Source: Nitrosospira multiformis (lineage in GTDB: Bacteria > Pseudomonadota > Gammaproteobacteria > Burkholderiales > Nitrosomonadaceae). Taken from it: DNA of 64,000 bases. The translations under genes were made by a program, and so were the position numbers. Position 1 is the stretch's first letter; the number at the start of each line of letters is the position of its first letter. Shown in pieces: positions 58,999 to 64,000 of the stretch. The DNA lies in NCBI GenBank assembly GCA_017306155.1, contig JAFKJB010000012.1, positions 1-64,000 of the forward strand, read 5' to 3'. The notes below the pieces were generated by a model. It searched no databases, was not told the DNA's origin, and worked only from the letters and a program-made list of their open reading frames with translations.

Positions 58999-59316
58999 TT
59001 AGTGTCCTTCCGGTATCGCGCTTTGTCCCTCTGGCAGAGGATTTCCATTCCCGTCGAGTTGATGCCCGGGGAGAACAGCCTGTCCGGCGTATTCATCATC
59101 CGGACTTGTGCCAGCGGCTGAAGCGGTTGACTCACCGGCTGGAGCTGCTGAACTCTTGTCGCCCGTAGACTCGCCACGCTCTTGATCCAGAGTGGTACCC
59201 TCTTGAGTCCGGGTTCCATACGATGTCGAATTCGCAGGCAAAGCCTGTTCCGGTCTTTTGCATGCGGAAAGAGCGAGTGCTGCCATCAAAGCTGCGGCGA
59301 TAAGTGAAAGTTTCAT
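58999..59316 (-). CDS. Small lipoprotein 2 of a four-gene array
   Basis: A 105-residue product with lipobox ALSAC (Cys19) followed by KRPEQALPANS, clearly related to lipoprotein 1. The rest is low-complexity, rich in Ser, Ala, Glu, Gly and Thr, ending with GHQLDGNGNPLPEGQSAIPEGH-type Gly/Pro/Glu residues. ATG 59316 has aaggac upstream. A strong terminator follows directly. Function unknown. Confidence 0.85.
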   Translation of the reverse strand: MKLSLIAAALMAALALSACKRPEQALPANSTSYGTRTQEGTTLDQERGESTGDKSSAAPAGESTASAAGTSPDDEYAGQAVLPGHQLDGNGNPLPEGQSAIPEGH

Positions 59317-59467
59317 TGTCGAGCGTCCTTAGTAAAAATGAATGATATGACGGGAGTCATATTATATAGTAAAAAATTTTCATTCAATCGAAATTTCCTG
59401 CCCTCTTGAAGCGCTGGGTCCGCAGGTTGCGCTTATCGACTGATGGAAAGTGCCTTTTTATTTTCCG

Positions 59468-59671
59468 TTATTGTGCCGGAGCCTGCTTGGCGTCATCTCC
59501 TGTAGCTCCTGAAGCATTGTCCGGAGTTTCCTTATCAAGTTCGCTGAAATCTGGCGCCGAATCGCGGTCGACCATAGCGGAGGGAGGCGGTTTATCCATA
59601 GGATGTTTTTTGTATTCGCAAGCGGACAGCGTAACTGCTGCCAACACAATGGCAAGGAGTGAGTATTTCAT
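59468..59671 (-). CDS. Small lipoprotein 3 of a four-gene array
   Basis: A 67-residue product starting MKYSLLA, with lipobox TLSAC (Cys18), then EYKKHPMDKPPP and an acidic, Asp-rich tail. The signal sequence is nearly the same as in lipoprotein 4, while the tails differ. Ribosome site aggat lies before ATG 59671. I see no clear hairpin behind it. Function unknown. Confidence 0.8.
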   Translation of the reverse strand: MKYSLLAIVLAAVTLSACEYKKHPMDKPPPSAMVDRDSAPDFSELDKETPDNASGATGDDAKQAPAQ

Positions 59672-59794
59672 TATTCAATCATCCTATAGAGTACAAAAAC
59701 GATAGTTTAACAGAAGCGTTTGAGGATTCAAATCCCCTTGTTCCGATCCTTTTCTCCTGGAACGGAAACACGGCGGAATCTGGGTACAGGCCAT

Positions 59795-59824
59795 AAAAAG
59801 GCCGTCCCGCGGGACGGCCTTTTT
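59795..59824. terminator. Terminator of lipoprotein 4 (perfect palindrome)
   Basis: A 30-base perfect palindrome, aaaaaggccgtcccg followed by its reverse complement. It has A and T runs at both ends, so it acts in both directions. It lies 22 bases past the stop of the leftward gene. Confidence 0.93.
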
Positions 59825-59845
59825 AACACCTGGTTAAGCGTATTG

Positions 59846-60070
59846 TTATTTCGCCTCGTCTTTCGGTGGTTCATCTTTCTTTGTCTCCGTCCCGGCCCCT
59901 TCATTCTGGGCCGCTTCAATATCCGCATCACTGAGCTGTCCTTCACGTTTTTCCCAGAGGCTGGGTGGATATTGGCCGGGTTTTCCTTCTCCCGCCTTGT
60001 GCTCCTTCATTTGATCACATGCGGAAAATGCCAGTGTTACCAACGCTGCGGCGAGGAGCGAGTACTTCAT
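59846..60070 (-). CDS. Small lipoprotein 4 of a four-gene array
   Basis: A 74-residue product beginning MKYSLLAAALVTLAFSAC; Cys18 is the lipidation site. Aspartate at +2 is the inner-membrane retention signal in E. coli, unlike the other three (Gly, Lys, Glu at +2). The tail is charged (KEHKAGEGKPG, QLSDADIEAAQNEGAG, then Lys/Glu/Asp/Pro). ATG 60070 has aaggaga upstream; the frame continues 32 codons before it. Function unknown. Confidence 0.82.
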   Translation of the reverse strand: MKYSLLAAALVTLAFSACDQMKEHKAGEGKPGQYPPSLWEKREGQLSDADIEAAQNEGAGTETKKDEPPKDEAK

Positions 60071-60438
60071 TTTTTTAATCTCCTTATAAGGTTTATAACA
60101 AATCATGGGTAAGTTACAAGAGCGTTTCGGCCATTCAAACCTGAGCGGACCACCATCTAGCAGCACCTATCGTAATAGCAGAATTGCCATTACTTTAATA
60201 GCAGAATTAGGAAATATTGTCTAGTCGTTGTGTTTGCGCCATTCTCCTGCAATGGCTTTTGTTCTCATTTAGAAGTTGGTTGAGATATCCATTTTTAACT
60301 GGAACGGGATTCGGAGAATCTGCGGATTGCATTTCTTTGCCCTGAGAGAACCTATGCCAGAGGTAGCCGCATCCATGGCGATGGTGATTTTTACCAATTC
60401 GTCAGGTGAAAATATTTCAATGTGTTTTTTCGATTTCA
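60071..60438. other. Gap between lipoprotein 4 and the RoxA-type gene
   Basis: A 368-base stretch with no supported gene. A 13-base direct repeat, taatagcagaatt, occurs at 60173-60185 and 60196-60208, about 105-140 bases upstream of lipoprotein 4, and could be an operator. A forward frame at 60276-60629 overlaps the real leftward gene and is a shadow. Confidence 0.55.
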
Positions 60439-61575
60439 TCAATCTGCTTCGGTATCTTCAACATAAACGTAACCATCGAGGTACCACTGATAAAGCAGCG
60501 CCTGTGCTTCGGCATCGCTATCCCTTACAGGGGATAAGGCAAGGCGATCGGCTAACTCTCCTAATATCCGTTGTGCAGTTTTTCCAACTTCATATACGTC
60601 TCCATTCAGGAAAATTCTGTGTCCCCTGAAGAGCATGCGGCTTTTCAAATCCAGTTGCAGTTTCCCCTTTCTCATCCGGCGTGCGAATTCCCGTTCGGAT
60701 ATCGGCTCCGAGGGAGGGGTAAAGAAAACGTGAGGTTTGGGCTCGGTTAAATACATGCCGATAAAACGTTCCACTTCACCGTTGTCCCACTCGATTTTGC
60801 CGAGCGCCGCGCTGATCTGGTCCAGCATCGCGGAACTGATTCGTCCCGGATGGGTTTGAATCCTGAGATCCGGATCCTCGTACATGCCCGCCATTTCGCA
60901 ACTGTCCTGGAGATGAACGAGAAACTGCGTCGCGAGCTCCTGATAGGTTGGCGCGCGAAAACCGATGGAGTAGGTCATGCAGGGTTCCACCGCAACTCCG
61001 TCATGCGCGTAGCCGGGCGGCAGATACAGCATATCGCCCGGTTCCAGCACCCATTCCTGCTCCGGTCTGAAGTCCAGCAGAATCTTGAGCGGCGCGGCGG
61101 CCACCAGCGTTCTGTCCTTCTGGGCCGATATCCGCCAGCGTCTACGGCCTGTTCCTTGCAGCAGAAAAACGTCGTAGGAGTCAAAGTGGGGCCCCACGCC
61201 TCCGTCTTCGGGAGCGTAGCTGACCATCAGATCGTCGAGCCGGGAATGCGGAATGAAGTTGAATTTCAGCAGCAGTTCACGCGCCGCCGGAAGGAAGTGA
61301 TTGACATCCTGCACCAGCAGAGTCCAGCCTTTCTTCGGCAGGCGCGCGAAAGCGCGAGGCGCGAAGGGACCCTGCCTCATCTCCCACCGGCCATTTCTGC
61401 GGGTAACCAGACGCGATTGCGCATCCTCCTGGCAGGCCAGGTCGATAAGCTCATTGGCATCCAGCAGTCCCCTGAAATCCGGCAAGGCTTGGCGTATCAG
61501 CAAAGGTTTTTTCTGCCAGTAATCCCGCAGGAAATCGCCTGGCGAGATGCCGCCTAAAAGCTGGATGTTCGTCAT
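60439..61575 (-). CDS. roxA: RoxA-type ribosomal protein arginine hydroxylase (cupin, JmjC-like)
   Basis: 2-oxoglutarate/Fe(II) oxygenase of the YcfD/RoxA family, which hydroxylates an arginine of ribosomal protein uL16, 378 residues. The iron motif is GPHFDSYDVFLLQ with the distal histidine in GYAHDGVAVEP. The N-terminal DYWQKKPLLIRQALPDF and the later SIGFRAPTYQELATQFL agree. The C-terminus holds the winged-helix part. It starts at ATG 61575, downstream of mutL on the same strand and separated by a 10-bp tandem repeat. Confidence 0.92.
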   Translation of the reverse strand: MTNIQLLGGISPGDFLRDYWQKKPLLIRQALPDFRGLLDANELIDLACQEDAQSRLVTRRNGRWEMRQGPFAPRAFARLPKKGWTLLVQDVNHFLPAARELLLKFNFIPHSRLDDLMVSYAPEDGGVGPHFDSYDVFLLQGTGRRRWRISAQKDRTLVAAAPLKILLDFRPEQEWVLEPGDMLYLPPGYAHDGVAVEPCMTYSIGFRAPTYQELATQFLVHLQDSCEMAGMYEDPDLRIQTHPGRISSAMLDQISAALGKIEWDNGEVERFIGMYLTEPKPHVFFTPPSEPISEREFARRMRKGKLQLDLKSRMLFRGHRIFLNGDVYEVGKTAQRILGELADRLALSPVRDSDAEAQALLYQWYLDGYVYVEDTEAD

Positions 61576-61610
61576 GGGATCATTGGGTGTGAGCGATCGG
61601 ATGTGAGCGT

Positions 61611-61660
61611 CTGGTAAAGGCAGTTAAAGACAGTTAAAGGCAGCTAAAGGCAGCTAAAGG
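61611..61660. repeat. 10-bp tandem repeat (five units)
   Basis: Units of ten bases, cagttaaag(g/a) or cagctaaagg, follow one another exactly from 61621 to 61660, with a weaker unit (ctggtaaagg) before. The period equals about one helical turn. It lies just upstream of the leftward hydroxylase gene start. Confidence 0.8.
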
Positions 61661-61766
61661 TAACAATGGGCAACAATGACTGCACGACAGGCAGAGGCAG
61701 GCCAGCGGGGTAGCGGTGCAATCATTTCGGGTCTTCCCGGTGATAATCTCGATGCAAGCCATTCTC

Positions 61767-63616
<1,850 letters not shown>

Positions 63617-63620
<4 letters not shown>

Positions 63621-64000
63621 GGCCGCTCCGTCATGGCTGCCGCAACTGTTGCCCGATCAAGATGCGGGGCAAACATTTCGATGAAATCATACACGTATTT
63701 GCGCAGATAACTGTTGCGGCTGATACCAATGCGTGTCGTGCTGGGTTCGAACAGGTGGCTGGCGTCGATAGCCCGCAAATGCTTGTCGCGTGAAGGCTCA
63801 AACGCCATCTGCGCCAGTATCCCGATCCCCAGTCCCAGTTCCACATAGGTTTTAATGACATCAGCATCAATCGCCGTGAGCACGACATTGGGAACCAGGC
63901 CTTTTGCATCGAATGCCTGATTGATCTTCGAGCGGCCGGTAAATGCAAAATCATAAGTGATGATCGGATGCTCGGCGATCGCTTCCAGTGTCAATTCCTT
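63617..64000 (-). CDS. cysB: CysB-like LysR regulator (3' part; cut by window edge)
   Basis: The C-terminal 127 or so residues of a LysR-family activator; the DNA-binding part lies beyond 64000. LTLEAIAEHPIITYDFAFTGRS, VVLTAIDADVIKTYVELGLGIGILAQMAF and ISRNSYLRKYVYDFIEMFAPHLDR match CysB or Cbl, the regulators of sulfate assimilation that sense N- or O-acetylserine. It runs into mutL with a four-base overlap. Confidence 0.9.

Noticed and set aside
60276-60629. 117-codon forward frame overlapping the RoxA-type gene
   Set aside because: More than half lies antisense to the clearly conserved hydroxylase gene; no ribosome site.
61611-61660. Tandem repeat considered as a CRISPR array
   Set aside because: Ten-base units without spacers; no cas genes anywhere in the window.

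Overview
The window reads as chromosomal DNA of a betaproteobacterial ammonia oxidizer, most like Nitrosospira (inference). The evidence is a hydroxylamine oxidation cluster at the left edge (haoA, haoB, cytochrome c554, and a damaged cytochrome cM552 gene), proteins that look close to the Nitrosomonas family, and a full 14-gene complex I operon. Everything is read from sequence alone, without database searches.

Layout. 1-5.1 kb: haoA-haoB, a 0.9-kb repeat-bearing spacer, cycA, and a cycB gene that has lost its fourth heme site through a deletion and frameshift. 5.4-8.3 kb: pstC-pstA-pstB behind a PHO box, without pstS or phoU. 8.5-9.8 kb: tpiA, secG and tRNA-Leu(GAG). 9.9-24.8 kb: nuoA to nuoN. 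24.8-25.9 kb: an accessory pocket with a 27-bp direct repeat and an AT-richer orphan gene carrying a HEPN-like R-x4-H motif. 25.9-28.7 kb: YchJ-like protein, SrkA-type kinase and a sorbosone-dehydrogenase-like periplasmic protein. 28.8-30.7 kb: htpG behind a sigma-32-like promoter. 30.8-38.1 kb: a NhaR-like regulator divergent from a heavy-metal RND efflux operon (outer membrane factor, lipoprotein adaptor, pump), with a decayed PII-like gene behind it. 38.2-49.1 kb: argB, slmA, moeB/thiF, ctpA, envC, gpmA, a YibN-like rhodanese, grxC, secB, an SH3 protein, gpsA, trmL and comF. 49.2-54.0 kb: bioB-F-H-C-D. 54.1-58.5 kb: a small membrane protein, a REP-like palindrome cluster, a REC-PAS-GGDEF-EAL protein and an MBL-fold hydrolase. 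58.6-60.1 kb: four small lipoprotein genes in a row, with strong hairpin terminators behind three of them. 60.4-64 kb: a RoxA-type hydroxylase, mutL and the 3' part of a cysB-like gene.

How it fits together. HAO oxidizes hydroxylamine, and c554 and cM552 normally carry the electrons to quinone. In this copy the cM552 step is probably broken, so an intact copy elsewhere would be needed. Complex I in such an organism can also run in reverse to make NADH from quinol (established for chemolithotrophs in general; inference here). The less explained material is the small-lipoprotein array, the orphan HEPN-like gene beside repeats, the PII pseudogene behind the RND pump, the tandem repeats between haoB and cycA, and a 20-residue insertion in the EAL domain.
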